From positions 2,674,001 to 2,738,000 of the forward strand of contig CM041200.1 of NCBI GenBank assembly GCA_023078555.1: 64,000 nt of DNA. Reading direction: 5' to 3'. The notes beneath the pieces were generated by a model. The model saw only the letters and a program-made list of their open reading frames with translations. It did no database searches and had not been told where the DNA came from. Positions 12,423 through 24,974 of the stretch are shown here, in pieces; position 1 is the first letter of the stretch; every line of letters begins with the position of its first letter. The translations under genes and the position numbers were made by a program. This DNA comes from Ulva prolifera. Lineage: Eukaryota > Chlorophyta > Ulvophyceae > Ulvales > Ulvaceae.

Positions 12423-15400
12423 ATGGTGCAGCCGCGACCGGCTATGCACGGCGTGCCAGTTGCTCAGCCGGGCCTGCAGGGGAACACGAATCAAACTCAG
12501 CCGATGCAGCATGTGCAGCATGTTGCTCCTGTTGGGCATATGACATCTTCTGGCATGGTGCAGACCCAGCCTGGACAACCCGCTCAACCGGACCATATCT
12601 TGAACGCACATCACATAATCTCTCAATATCAAGCCTCAAATCCAAATGCACATGCACAAGGTGCTCGACCCCATTATCAAGCCCCTCAGCACGGTGGGCC
12701 TGGCTCAATGGCGGCCGCTACACAGCCTCGTCCCAGGCCAGGAGCAGGTGTGCTTGTAGCTGCAGCATGTGCTGCGTCAAATGGTCAATTGTTCGATGTT
12801 AAACGTGCAACATACTAGCATGTCTCTGCAGAGCAAACCGTACAAGTGAAGCGGGAGCCTGGGGCGCCAGCCCAACCAGCGGTGCAAGCCCAGGTTGTAC
12901 AACATGGTGCCCAACCAACAGCGGGTCCCGCGCGTCCAGTGGCCCCAGTGCGGCCCGCTGCATCTACACAAGCTCAACAAGGAGCACAGCACACTTCAGG
13001 TGATCCCGGGATCGCCTTTGTATCCATCATTCTGTGGTGTATTGTCTGGGAAATTGTTGAAGAATTTTGCCGAGAATCAAGGGGACTCGGCGTACACATC
13101 ATTTGGGTCCTGGTTTGTAGACTTGAGCAGGGTATTCAAGGCGAAGCTTTTTGCACTTGCAAAAGAGGATTCCGAAGTCCATGATCTTTGGTATGCTAAA
13201 GGCCGCAAAATCAAAGAAGAGAGTCCTGATCTAAATCAGCGTGAGTGGTTTCAACGCATTGTGAAAGCAGTCTTTGATGAAGTCAGGGTGAATAAGAAAC
13301 TCTCTGAAAAGGTTTGCATTTATTTTGCCTCATCTGAGAGAGAGTTAGTGGACATGACAGCCGAAACTGCAACTAACACAACTCTGTTGAGATGAGAATC
13401 ATCCTGGAGTACTTTCCGGCTCAATTGCTTTTCCAATTAGAAGAGTTTGTTGCTGGCCTTTGAGTGGTCATTAGTAATCATCCAATGTCCATGCGCGGTG
13501 TTCACTATTAGGATAAGAGTTTCTGCATGAATTGCACACTGAATGAAGTGGTCGTGCAGATCTGGTCATACAATGAGAATGCACCACCAAAGGCCGCAGG
13601 TCCGGCTAGACCCCAAGGCCCAGCTGGCCAAGCAGCCGAAGCTGGGGCACATGCCCCAGCTGTGCAGGGTTCTGCTGCAAATCCGCAACATGTGTCCATG
13701 CAACAGGCACAGCCCCTAGTCCCAGTGGGACCTGTTGCACCTGGCCAACCGCGGCCTGTTGTTGGAACTGCGGTGCCGTTGGGAGCTGCTGTGGGCCAAG
13801 GTGCACCAAGGCCACAAGGTATCAGGCCAGGTCAAGCTATGTCATTGCAGCCTGTGGTGGGTGCGCCACATTACCCGGCCGGATATGCTGCTGCAGCCGT
13901 CGGTCAGAGGCCAGCCTACCCATATCAACAGTACGTACAGCCTGGCATGGTCAGGCCTTCTCATCCATTGGCCCCACAATTCACAGAGGCCCAGCGGAAG
14001 AAAGCTGAGGAGGAGCGGCAAGCCAAAGATGAGCAAAGGAAGCGTGAGATCGAGGAGCGACGGCAGCGGATCCAAGAAGAAAATGCCAGAAAAGCGCAGC
14101 AGAAACGCGAAAAAGAAGAGGCAGCACGGCAGAAGAAGCAGCAGCTGCAGGCTGAAAAAGATCGAAAGGCTGAGATACGGCGTGAGGAAAAACGTAAGAG
14201 AGATGAAGAAAAACTTCGCAAAAAAGAGGAGCGCGAGAGGCAACGCCTGGAACGGCAGAACAAGGGTAGGAAGCGCCCTGTAGCAAGCAAGTCTGGAGCT
14301 GCTGGTGGAAGTGCGGTCCCAATGCCGGTTGATGATGGACCTGAGGTGATCCTTGGTAGTTCACAAGGGAAGAAGCGGCCACCAGCCAGAAAAGCAGGCG
14401 TGCACCATACTCCTGGTGCATGTGTTGCTTGAGCAGCTTCCTGTGCTACTGTGTTACATGTTGAGAGGCCATGTTGAACAAATGTCCAGGCGCAGCTCGG
14501 AAGAAGGCCAAGGCAGATGACCAGCCGGTGGGGGTGGCAATTGACATGGACGATGAGGAGGCAGCGCTCCTTGGTGCTATGTTGGTATGCTCTCGTGCAG
14601 CAATAGCGCAGCTTATGTGGGTGGCCAAGCCGCACTGGAGTTGTAATTGCATTCATGACTTCCAGCAAGCATGCTTTTTCAACATGCTCATCTGGCTTTG
14701 TTGTTTTGCAGAAAATGGGGCAGCAGCAAGGTCATAAGGCAGTACTTGAGGAGGATGCAGTGCTGAATGATGCACCCCTGCGAGCGAGACTGAAGCATGT
14801 GGCAGCTCGGCATGGTGTTGTGGTACACTCTGGGGCGGTGAAAGCCTGCAGCCTTGCTGTGGAGCTGTACTTGCGGCGAGTGCTGCAGGAAATGATCCGA
14901 ATGCATGAAATACGGACTGGGCAGGCGAAGGACGTTCCAGGCATGGTCAGGGATCTAGATCGAAACTGGGCGCGAAATGTGTGTGACCTTCATGTCTATG
15001 TCTGATGTGTATGTGGGATACGGCCGATGTACGACCCAGGCAGTGTTCCATGTACAGGTGGCCATCATTTCAGAAACAGAAAAAGAGGCGCAGGCACGAG
15101 CGCGACATGCTCAGCAGCTGCAGGAAGATCAGCAGACCATTGCAAACCATGCAAGCCGGTATGCTCAAAGCTTCTCCTTTAGACTGCTACATTCATGATG
15201 TCTCCCTGAAGAAAATGTCTCTCGACACAGACATGCGACACGCCATAGCGACCTGGTGCCCATGGCCGGATGCGCTGGCGAGTTTTCTCAACCCTCTTTA
15301 AATTGCGGTCTTCAAGTTTCAGTCTTTCTGCCTTCCATGACTGCTTTGCAGGCGAAGGGGTGAGGAACTGGACGATTCAGAAAAAGCCAAACGCAAAGAA

Positions 15401-15841
15401 CATGTGGATGCAGCGAAGTCCCGGTTGGGTACAGCAGAGGCTCAGAACCGTGTGAATGAGAATTTGAAGATGCTGCTTCCTCAGCGTAGATTTGGCCAGA
15501 AGCGTCGTCTACTAGGAGGCAAATCGACAATGCTGCGAGCTGACAAGATGCCCAACGTTATGGGGCCTCTGACAGGCACGCCAAAGGCCGGGACAGAATC
15601 GAATGGTCCAGGAACACCTGTCGCTACCACACTGGGTGCTCAAGCCCTTGCGGCTTCAGGAGGGGATGGTGCAGGGGGCACGGGATCACGGATCGGGCCT
15701 CCACCAGAGGCATCCAAAAGAACGGTGAAGAAGACTCTGAATATGCAGGACATGTTGGCCACCCTGCGACAAAATCCAAGATATGCGCACAGCCAGTTAC
15801 ACTACAGGTTCTTGCAGATGGAAAACAGTCAGCCAAAATAA
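12423..15841 (+). CDS. TAF4: TFIID subunit TAF4
   Basis: TAF4 pairs with TAF12 through a histone-like fold in the RNA polymerase II initiation factor TFIID. Exons 12423-12747, 12832-12999, 13082-13311, 13560-14355, 14490-14584, 14712-14978, 15058-15158 and 15352-15841 sum to 2,472 nt (823 residues). The N-terminal third is Gln/Pro/Ala/Val-rich. Residues encoded at 13,960-14,280 form a highly charged Glu/Arg/Lys helix. The C-terminal TAF4 domain begins in the 14712 exon (NDAPLRARLKHVAARHGV, then SLAVELYLRRVLQEM). It ends with NMQDMLATLRQNPRYAHSQL, matching the plant TAF4 terminus that contains the KDVVAVLE-like element. The ATG at 12423 is the first in frame, but the frame stays open upstream and a further 5' exon is possible. 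The 13000-13081 intron has a weak CAAG acceptor; the region around it is the least certain part. Confidence 0.85.
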
Positions 15842-17205
15842 AGCGGACATGGTGCATCTTGCCCATGAGCATCGAGCATCTGATAGACCATGTTCTTTGA
15901 ACATTAATATCTGCTACATTGCTCCTTGCAGATGTTCAGTGCAATACTTGAGCCAATCCTTTACTCTGAGTCACCTATGTACAGTATACATTGACCAGTT
16001 GCTGATGATGCAGCACACTATGTTGATGAATGTGTTGTCTGTGGTTTCCTGTCTTTCACAGTTTCTGCTGTAGAGATGCAAGCAGACACACTATCGTTGT
16101 GGTGCCTGTATGGGCGTTTGTTTATACAGTAGACAGAGAGCTATGCATGTGTACACATAGCGAAAAAAAATACATGTGTAAACATGGCGGCCACTTGCTT
16201 GCCATTACCTGCTTCATCCCCAATCCTCGAGTAATGAAGATGATGGTTCACAGCTTTACGTAATGCAATGACTGAAGACGGGTTGTGCTTTATTCATCAG
16301 CTCGGTGGCATCGGCAGGGTCAGATAGACAAATGTTGATTGTGGACTCATGCTTGTACCAACTTTCACTCCGTGGCACCAGCACATGCCATGCAGGCTGG
16401 ATCACACTCCTCATGGAAGTACACACACGTACATCACGTGTTGCATCGGTTCAGGGCTCTTAAGTCTTGCAGGGAAGCAACGTGCACAAGCGTTTGAACT
16501 CAATGACGTCTTGCGACGTGCATAGACCCGAACACTGCGCTACAAAGCTCACAATCGTCACTGATGCTCCTGTGGGTAACAAATGATCTTGAAGTGCGCG
16601 CTGCCCGCTTGGCGACGTGTCCAGTCGATCTATGCTTCGGAAGTCCAGCGCAAAGTGGCACCACAGCATGTAGCAATGGAGCACTTACTTCTCCTCACCG
16701 CACTTGTCATGCTACAATAAAATGCGCAGTCACCTTGCCGTCTAGTGGTCTGACGCGCCCTCGGCATATGTGCCTCGATCACTGCGAACGCAGTTGACGT
16801 GTGCGTCCCTGAAATGCTATGGTAAGGAGCATCGCAGCAGCGATACCGCCTTCCGATACATAAGGCTCAACACTACAGAGCGCGCTGTCGTTGACTCGCG
16901 TTACATGCGTCCCTGTCCGCATGCACAGGAGCCGCTGCGTTACTCATGACTATGTCGCGATGTGGACGTGCCGATGTGATGGTGAATCGATACGCAGTCT
17001 CCGCAACGTGCAGTGACGATCTGTATGTTCCATGGGCCATTTGCCTCGTCGACATATGGCATGAGGAGGGTTCACGCTGCGACAATCCTGTTGTTGCTTG
17101 TTGTTAATGCCCATACACAATGACATCTGTACACACAGACGATCCGCGAGCTTGACTTCTACCGTGAATCCGTCTAGATAGGCTCATCCCACATTTGTTG
17201 CTTCG
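15842..17205. other. Intergenic, nothing recognised
   Basis: About 1.36 kb after the TAF4 stop. A TGTAA at about 16176 may be the TAF4 polyadenylation signal, some 330 bases downstream of the stop. No open frame here resembles a protein family. Confidence 0.4.
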
Positions 17206-19929
17206 GTGACAGCTGTTCCTTGCGGCAATGCGAGCATAAACCTCGCCGCGATACCGGTTCAGCTTCAGGAGTATGATGTAGTATCGTCCACAATGGACCT
17301 GTCAATCGACACCCGAGGCGACTACACCGATGACTCTGCATTTTACGATGACCCTCAGTGGATCAAGGTGCAACCCACGTGTCGCGTACCTGTGGGTGGA
17401 AAGTGGTACTCTTTGTAATGTGTTGTTGGCTGCGATAGATACGACATCGCATCTAGGGCATTTCTCTTGCTCCAGGTGACATTCTTACTGACCAGCAGGA
17501 ACAGTGTTGTTTGCACAGGAATGCAAAACTCAGGTGTACGGAGAGTCGTCCAGGAAGAAACTGCATCGGACCTTGCAACAGCTGGCCACAGGTCTAGAGA
17601 AATCTACACAGCAGATTATTAAACTTCAACGGGACCTGAAGGATTCAAGGTGCAAGTGGATCGATGAGAATACACATCACAGAACAGCATCAGCGAAGCT
17701 ACGGCATGCGTGTGATCAGCTGCTCTCAGGCCCCTTGCACACATCTCAGGTGTGCAAGCAAGGGACCAATGGTTGTCTTCCGGTCTCGCACACACCCACG
17801 AGGCCACCGGTTCCAGTCTTACAAGACGTCCGGCACATGACCTCCACAGGCTTGCAACAGAAGGTGCGGTTCACAACTGCACTGCCTGCAGGATGGGCCC
17901 ACCGTCAAATAAAAATTCAGTGTGCATTGCAGCTCGATCCATCAATGCTACACCGGCGACTACGCATGATGCTTGAGACTTCAACAGAGACACTGCGTAG
18001 CACTCCTGCCAGGTCAACAGCAGCCAAGCAGTGCCATGAATCACCAACCCCCACGCTCGTCACTCCCAGCGGCCTGTACCTCATGGTAGACGCTACCACC
18101 GGCCGTCCATTGGGAGACACCTTGCTCCATGCTGACGTGGTTGACGCTGTGCGGCAGCGAGTGCATCAGGCACCTGGCCTGCACAGCCCCGCCAGCCATG
18201 TTCCCCCGGCGTCCCTTGCAAGGTCCTCCTGCCACACGCAGACCGGAGACAGCATAACAACTTCACCCTCGCAACCGCCACAGCCGCAGGCTCATCACGT
18301 GTCTGAGCTTACGTCGATTGTGGGTCCATGCGAGCAGGAGAGCCAATCATGGCTAGGAGCTTCTTCACACACAACAGACCACGTCTCTGACACCCTCCCG
18401 GAACAGGGAAAGGATTCCAATGTTGTGCCACATTCGCTGAGGAACATCAATGCCTCATGCCAAAGCGCTCATCAACATCAGGTATTCCAGCAAGAAAATG
18501 AGAAGACAGACCATGCAGAAGATCTAGATCGGGGACTACTCTGTTCCGGTCTCCAGCAAGATGCCAGTGATTGGGTATCTCAGCTCAAATGTGATGCTGA
18601 CGACTGCGCCAGCGACACATCCCAGGAAAGGGACCAGTCACACTCTGCTCAGGGAGTTGACATCAGTGTATGCGGCATCCAGGTGCGATCGGTCTTCTGG
18701 AGGTTCTCATCAGCCAGCATGTCCTTTTGTCCGCTGCCTGGCTGGTTGCCACAAGGATCGCATAGCGCCACCATTGCAGCATTGATGTCATGTTGGAAGC
18801 GTGCCAGTGCAGGAATTGCCAGAAATACAGAGAAGCAGTGTCAGCAGTGTGACCGAATGCGTGTGCGTACTCCCCTGCCAACCTTGAACCTTTGAAGAGA
18901 ACATGTCGCATCTAAATCGAGATGATAGCTTCACAATCTGACGTGTTTACATGTGCACACATTATGCATCGGGACGGCATGGAGGTGTGCACAGCGGACA
19001 CGAGCCTTCGTCACACTGGAATTGGTTCAGGGACTCCATGGCTGCCACAGTGGAGGTCGGGCCTCCAGCGACTGATCTCGATCACCTCGAACAGTGTCAC
19101 CCAATAGAGGAGGAGCATCCAGCCTGTACCCTTGAAGCTGCACAGCCTCAGCCTGCAGTGTCCGAAATTTCTTTTGACAACATCCAGCCGCTCAAGGATT
19201 CTTCTGAGTGCCATGCACAGGGAGTCATCGTGAACACATCTGGGTGTTCACTTGATCTGGCAGGCGTGAGCGCTGCGTGCGCATCTGATGCTCACAGTGA
19301 TGGCAGCAGCACCTCCCTGCTCCAGAAGTCCATGAGAGAGTCAATGCTGCTTGTGAACACAGCGGCAAAACAACCACATAGCAACACCTCTGACCGGCAC
19401 AGCAACAGCAGTCGCCGATCTAGCATTGTACCTGTGGAGGACATGTTGCCACACATGCCCAAGAAACCGGCGCAGGGCGCTCTATCAAAACACAGCGCAG
19501 CCTCTGCTCTGCTTGGGCTGCTGAAAGAGGAGTCCGATGTCTTCGAAGATGATGCTCCGCTGAACTTCCTCAAGCCGTCCGCCACGGCTTCATCTCAGCC
19601 GAAGAGTGTGCTTCTTTCTGTGCACTCAGCTGCAGAGAGCATCATGCTGTCCAGATGAACAGCGACCAATCAACAAAGCTGCGATTGATGCAGGTTATAC
19701 AAATACATCAGCAACAATTACGCAGAGGCCTGGTGTGGGCGGGTTCGACTTCACTCGTCCAAGCATGGATGCAAGTCTTGGCTCTTATGAAGGTGCTGGA
19801 TTAGAGGAGCTTCCATCAGCTCATAGAAACGATCATATGAAGCGCCAGTCACAGGAGAATGGAAATTCACGGTCAAACTTTGGAGAAAGCTCGCCAAGTG
19901 GCATGGACATTGACGATTTTGACTTTTGA
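17206..19929 (+). CDS. Large low-complexity protein of unknown function
   Basis: At least four exons are implied. A first exon near 17206-17400 encodes an acidic stretch (GDYTDDSAFYDDPQWIK). A second near 17,490-18,680 starts with a Lys/Arg/Gln-rich segment likely to be coiled coil (SRKKLHRTLQQLATGLEKST) and continues into Ser/Thr/His/Gln-rich low complexity. A third runs from about 19,000 to 19605. A last exon is 19655-19929. The final intron (19606-19654, 49 nt) is well supported by phase. The C-terminus is acidic and Ser/Gly-rich, ending SGMDIDDFDF. I do not recognise the family. A scaffold or regulatory role would fit the disordered composition but is not shown. Boundaries of exons 1 to 3 are approximate. 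Confidence 0.6.
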
Positions 19930-20239
19930 GCTGTGTCGCTGGAATCCCTGATCCACATGATGTCATGTAGCAGAAGCTTACAAGCACTAGGCTGTCGTTT
20001 CAACGAGTGGTACTTTAAGAGCCTGTTCTTTGTCATAGCTTGGATGTGTTTTTTGTAAAAAACGCACTCGTCCCGATGCATCCACAAACTGTTCACACAT
20101 CACATGCTGGATGGCCACACGCAGCCCCTGAACATGCATGCCACACTCCATAAACCCAGATAAAGAGCAGCAGAACAGGATGCTGACGACCTTGAGATTG
20201 CCACCGCGACCAGCAGCACTATAGGCTGTGTGTACCAGG
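19930..20239. other. Convergent intergenic spacer
   Basis: About 310 bases between the stop of the unknown plus-strand gene and the apparent end of PGAP1 on the minus strand. It should contain both 3' ends. No other feature was seen. Confidence 0.4.
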
Positions 20240-23200
20240 TTACCTACAGAAAATCAACAGCCTGATGGAATTGTCGGACAAGCTGCACCAAAGCTGTGGA
20301 CGGTAGTTGCAGTACGGACACGCCAAAGATGCAATGATTCGCACCCCTGCACATCTCTTGACTTGGCAGCATGCTGAATCCACGGCGGCTACGGGTCGGC
20401 TGCTGGACACCTCGCAGCAGGCAGGTGTATCACAAGCGGCTGCCAACATCAGAATCCAGCATGCAATGGCCACCCCTGGCAGAGCATCCTCTGGAACAGG
20501 AGTCATCCAGGCAGCGCGGGCACATGCGATGCAGCTCGGGAGCGCGAGCAGTGCAGCCAGGGCGACAGCTGCCAGAGCTGCCGGTCCTGCCGTAGCGGCG
20601 CAGGAGCAGCGTTGGTTGACACCTGGTGCTGCGTGCTGGTGAAGACCTGCGCCTGCATCGTCAAAGCGCCTGGTTCCCGCGCTGCGAGCACGGACGCCTG
20701 CGCCTCCACGGTGGCACCTGCCGCCAGCAGAAGCACAACCCGGCTGCACTGCACGCGCGAGTTCGCAGTCTCTATCTTCTGCCCCGTCCTGTAATGCAGC
20801 CTCACCTGCGGCTGCAGGTGCAGCAGGCTGGGGTGGCTCCACGGCCGAGGCTGCTGAAGTATGGACACCAGCCAGGGCTACACAGAGGCGGCAAATCGCA
20901 AGACAGAGCGCTACAAAAACGTGCACAAATGCTGCACTCACGACCGCCGCCAACAGTAAATACGCTGAGTTTGTGCCCAGGCCACTGCGCACACGTTGCA
21001 GCAGCCTCGCTATCCTACCTCGTGGCCGTGCAGTGGCATGGGCGATGCGGGCTGTGAATGCAGTGGCCAGGACAGACATGATGGCAGCGAGTCCCCTCCC
21101 CGCCACCACAACAACCAGCCGCCCAGACATTGACACTTCGGGCACGCCCGCCGTCAGCACAAGCATCGTGAGGACGTCGTGCGCAACGAGGGAAGACTGG
21201 CGTTGGCCGGGGGAGGCTTCGGTGGCGGAGTGTGTGAGGAAAACCGCCGTCACGAGGAGCAGCGAGGGGAGGCCAGTGTACATCAGGGCATACACGCCGG
21301 CGGCTGCGGAGCTTGCGAGCCACACTGAGCTGCTGCAGCCACACGGTGCGAGCATGAGGCCGGCATTGCCTCCGTCAGAATCAGCCGCCTGTCCTGCGCA
21401 GGGTCCGCTGCTAGGTCAACCAGAGCTCAAGCTCTGTGCGCTGTGTGTGAGATGCACAGTGTGTACATTCGTTTGAATTGTCCCATCAATGTTGTGCGGG
21501 CGGAGGGGGCACGCACCTGACTTGCTTGCACGAGTGTGCGACCATGGCATAAACTGAATGTTTCCGGCACAGCACGGCGCAGACGCCTGCGGCTGGAGTC
21601 GAGCAAATGGAAGTACGGCGTTCCACGCCCTCACGGTGTGCGAGAGCTGCACGGCCGTCACGGCGGTGCACAGGCACATACACGCATGGTCGTCTGTGGG
21701 GCAGGTGCTGTCCGTGGCCGCGAAAGGGGCTGCTGTGGTGCGTGGCAGAAGCAGGGCGGACATGCCCAGCGGCAGCGGCTGAGGTGGTGCAGGCCAGAGG
21801 CTGTGGACGGACACCACGCTGCAGTGGCCACCGGCGTTGGCCCGAAGAGATGGAGACACGAGGGCGGGGTGGAAATGGTGCGGCCGTGAGCACGCCGCCC
21901 GCAGCCGCAGCTCCTGCAGAGGCCTCCGGTCAGAGCAGCGCCTGATGCCGCTCAGTGCACAACTGCGACGGCCAGCACTCGTTGCACAGGACACAGGCAT
22001 GCACAGGCCAGCAGGTGCAGCCACCGGCCCTGCAAGTGCCGGGACGTGCTGGGGCGTGTGGCGGCAGCACAGATGGCGCACCGCACATACAGCAAGCGGA
22101 TGGCACCAGCAACACACAACCTCGTCCGGGAACACTGCAGCAGGTGACGCGAATGTGAATGCAGAGGAGCGGACCTGCAGCTGCAGGCCTGGGAAGTCTG
22201 GGGCGCGCAGCGCGAGCGCGTAGAGGCCATGCCAGGCGTACTCGAGGCCCCGGTACACCTCGCTCGGGGCCACCGGCGGCATGTGCTCGCTGCGCCGCTC
22301 CAGCAGCGGCAGCGCCACCATTCGGCGCCGCAGGTCCACGTAGCCGCGCCTCCCGTCTGCACAGGCACAGGTGGCTCTGCAGGTGGGTCGTGGGTGTGAG
22401 GCAGGCGGGCCGGCGACCGCGGCTGCGGCGCGCGAGTGTCGGAGCGGGCCCGCACCTGTGCTGTTTGCCACAACGAGCCCGAGGTGCAGGTCATCTGGCA
22501 GGCCAGAGAGCGTCAGAATGACGGTCGGGCCGCCGGCTTGTGCCGCGCCAGCGGCTTGCGCAGCGGCAGGCAGGCGCCATCGCCAGGACCTGCACTCTGC
22601 GAAAGTGTGAGTGGTGGCCGTCAAAACCTGCGACACGATTGCCCCAGCCATCAGTAGCGCCAAGGTATCAGAGCTCGAGAGTAGGTAAGTCTATGGATCA
22701 ATCATCATCATCAATCTATCAAGACTGCAGGTGCAAGCGTGGTGTAGGCGCTGTACTGGCCTGTGGGGATAGCTTGCAGTCTCAAGCATGCAGCTGGGCA
22801 GGCGTGTGATGTGCTTGGCGCATTCGAGCACGTGGCCGCGCACTGCGAGGCAGCCTGGGGCACTTTGGAGCACCAAGGCGTGCCCACCACCTCTGACACC
22901 TCCACATCCTCCCAGGAGGCACTCTCAGACCCATCGGACACGGCAGCGTCCGCCGTGGCTGATGCTGCTGCTGCTGCCGGGGCCGGCCCCGCCCAGTCCT
23001 GGTGGAGGTCTGCCACCACCCGCCTCACCTCGACGAGCCGGGCCTCCGCCACAGAGGCGAGCACCGGCTGATCTGCATCCGCCTCAGCCATGCGATCCGA
23101 GGCCGCCAGCAGCGTCGCCGCGGCGTGTACGACCGCGGAGCCGACTGCGGCAGCGACCTGGTTGCACCACACGGCACACTGGTGCTCCGCCGACACCCAG

Positions 23201-24442
23201 GCAGCCTTCATGTGCTGCATCTCCACGTGTGCGACCTCGGACGCGCTCTGCATGGAGCTGACAGCGTGTTTGCCTGGCTCACTCGCAGCTCGGGCGACAC
23301 GCTGTGCAGCCCGTCAGCGAGGGGGTGCGTGGGGACAGTGCATGGGCGGGGTTGCGCTAGTCTACAGTGTCTGCCTTGAATACCGGAACCTTTGACCGCT
23401 GCTGTGGTTGGCGTCGCCCAGCTGCACAGGGGAGCTGGTGCACGCTGGGGCGTTCATCTTTGCAGGGGCTGTGGCATGTGGGGGAACAGTGTAGAGAGGG
23501 CGAGGAGCTCACCGCTGCGGCTGGTGATGCAGCTGCTGCAGGCACCTGGAAGTCGTGCATGCCCGCAGAGATTGATAGGTAAGGAGGCTGCTGCGTGCCG
23601 CTGCGCTGCAGCGACTTCTGTGCCGTCCATGCGGGTGGGAGCAATGCAAGAGGCGGCATCCCGTATGGTGATGCGATACTGATCAGCAGCGATGCCGCGC
23701 CTGCGTCTTGCATTGCCATCGCAGCCCTGGCTGCAACGCCTCCTAGACACAGGGCGGTGGCCTGACGGTGTGACATATGGCAGGCGCACCAGCACAGGAC
23801 ATGGGCTTCAGCAGTGGCACACCCATGGAATGGCCGATGATGATTGCGAACGGCAGCTGGTGCTCCTGACGTAGCCACTCCAAGCAGCGGGCAACGAAGC
23901 GGGCCTGCTTTGCCACCAATCGGCCATCAAACGCTGACAGCTCCTCATTGAAGTGTACCGTGTAGATTGTGAAAGGTGCAGTACTGCGTGCGTCTTTGAT
24001 GACCGCCCGAGAGAACTGCCGGTAGGCCTCACTGGCGATTGACCTCACCTGTGCCTTGCTTCCAGCTGCCCCTGGTATGTACACCACAGGAATGCTGTGC
24101 CGCTGGAACTGCTCTGCATTTTGAACTGCTCCGTTCTCCAGTAATTGCTTACACAAGGACGCAATTTCATTCTAAAATGCACAATTTTCCAACTCACAGC
24201 CTGGCAATGAGAAGTGGCGCACGCTCTGCAGCCCTGACGGTGCCTTCAGTGTACAGCTCAAGGGAGTACCCCCGCCGTTCGTCCGTGATGGGCATAGAGG
24301 CATACTGTGGACGCATGTATGTCATGATGCATCCATTGCTGGATGACTTCAACGATGCAAGAATACTCCAGGCGACCAGCGTCATTGCCGCTGAAAATAC
24401 AACGACCGAGGTTGTTGATATCCATGCCACGCCTGATAACAT
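20240..24442 (-). CDS. PGAP1: GPI inositol-deacylase, PGAP1 type
   Basis: PGAP1 is an ER membrane lipase that removes the inositol-linked acyl chain from newly made GPI anchors. The minus-strand ATG at 24442 is followed by a hydrophobic segment (signal anchor, about residues 10-30) and the family motif NGCIMTYMRPQY. Later exons carry VVYIPGAAGSK, FNEELSAFDG, the nucleophile motif IGHSMGG (exon junction 23823/23742), SIASPYGMPPLALLPP, LSISAGMHDFQ and SAEHQCAVWCNQ, in the same order as in PGAP1. C-terminal exons between about 22,650 and 20,240 hold the lumenal region and several Ala/Leu/Val-rich membrane segments. Phase-consistent introns include 23743-23822 and one starting at 23545. The exon 1-2 junction, the C-terminal exons and the stop are approximate. 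The start is 532 bp from the divergent VPS29-like gene. Confidence 0.82.
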
Positions 24443-24974
24443 CTCAACGATCACAAACCAGATGCTACATCAGCTGCATGCTAGCCACACGAGAGCTGCC
24501 TTTATTCGTGTGTGGCATCATAGGTAGCGCCAGCGCGCGACAAGCACTTGACGAAGTCATTTGGCTTCGTCGGTGCCGCTCCCAGCTCCCGATAGCAGCA
24601 CCAGAAGCCACGCCTGCGCGCCACTTCTACCTTTTCAGACACGGAAATGCCTGTTTCGGGAGCCGGATTGACAGCCCGGGGCGTAGTGGGGAACAGGGAA
24701 GAGCATCGCACCGAATGACAACAGTGGCTATGGGACGTACGAACTGAGCACGGCTTGTTGCTTCGAAAACCTTGCAAGGCGTTTGGTGCATCATGATGCT
24801 TCCAGCTACGGAGTTTTTGGTCCTCCCGTTGAATATCTGCAGCCACTTCCCGGTGATCGGTCACGGTCACTGCTGATCCAATGCTCGCATTCTCGTGGGG
24901 GTACGTCAGTGTCCCACACCACGCCAAGTAACAGATCCTGATTCGCTGGAGTAGTTAGACTCTGGCATTTTGTC
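24443..24974. promoter_or_regulatory. Shared upstream region of PGAP1 and the VPS29-like gene
   Basis: The two start codons are 532 bp apart and point away from each other, so this stretch must contain both transcription starts and both 5' untranslated regions. No TATA-like element was convincing. Short open frames inside it have no family resemblance. Confidence 0.45.

Noticed and set aside
13000-13081. Reading through as coding (SPLYPSFCGVLSG and following) in TAF4
   Set aside because: The upstream Pro/Ala/Gln exon and the downstream exon are in different frames; removing 13000-13081 as an intron restores frame and makes the whole gene a multiple of three. The acceptor is weak, so this is the least certain intron.
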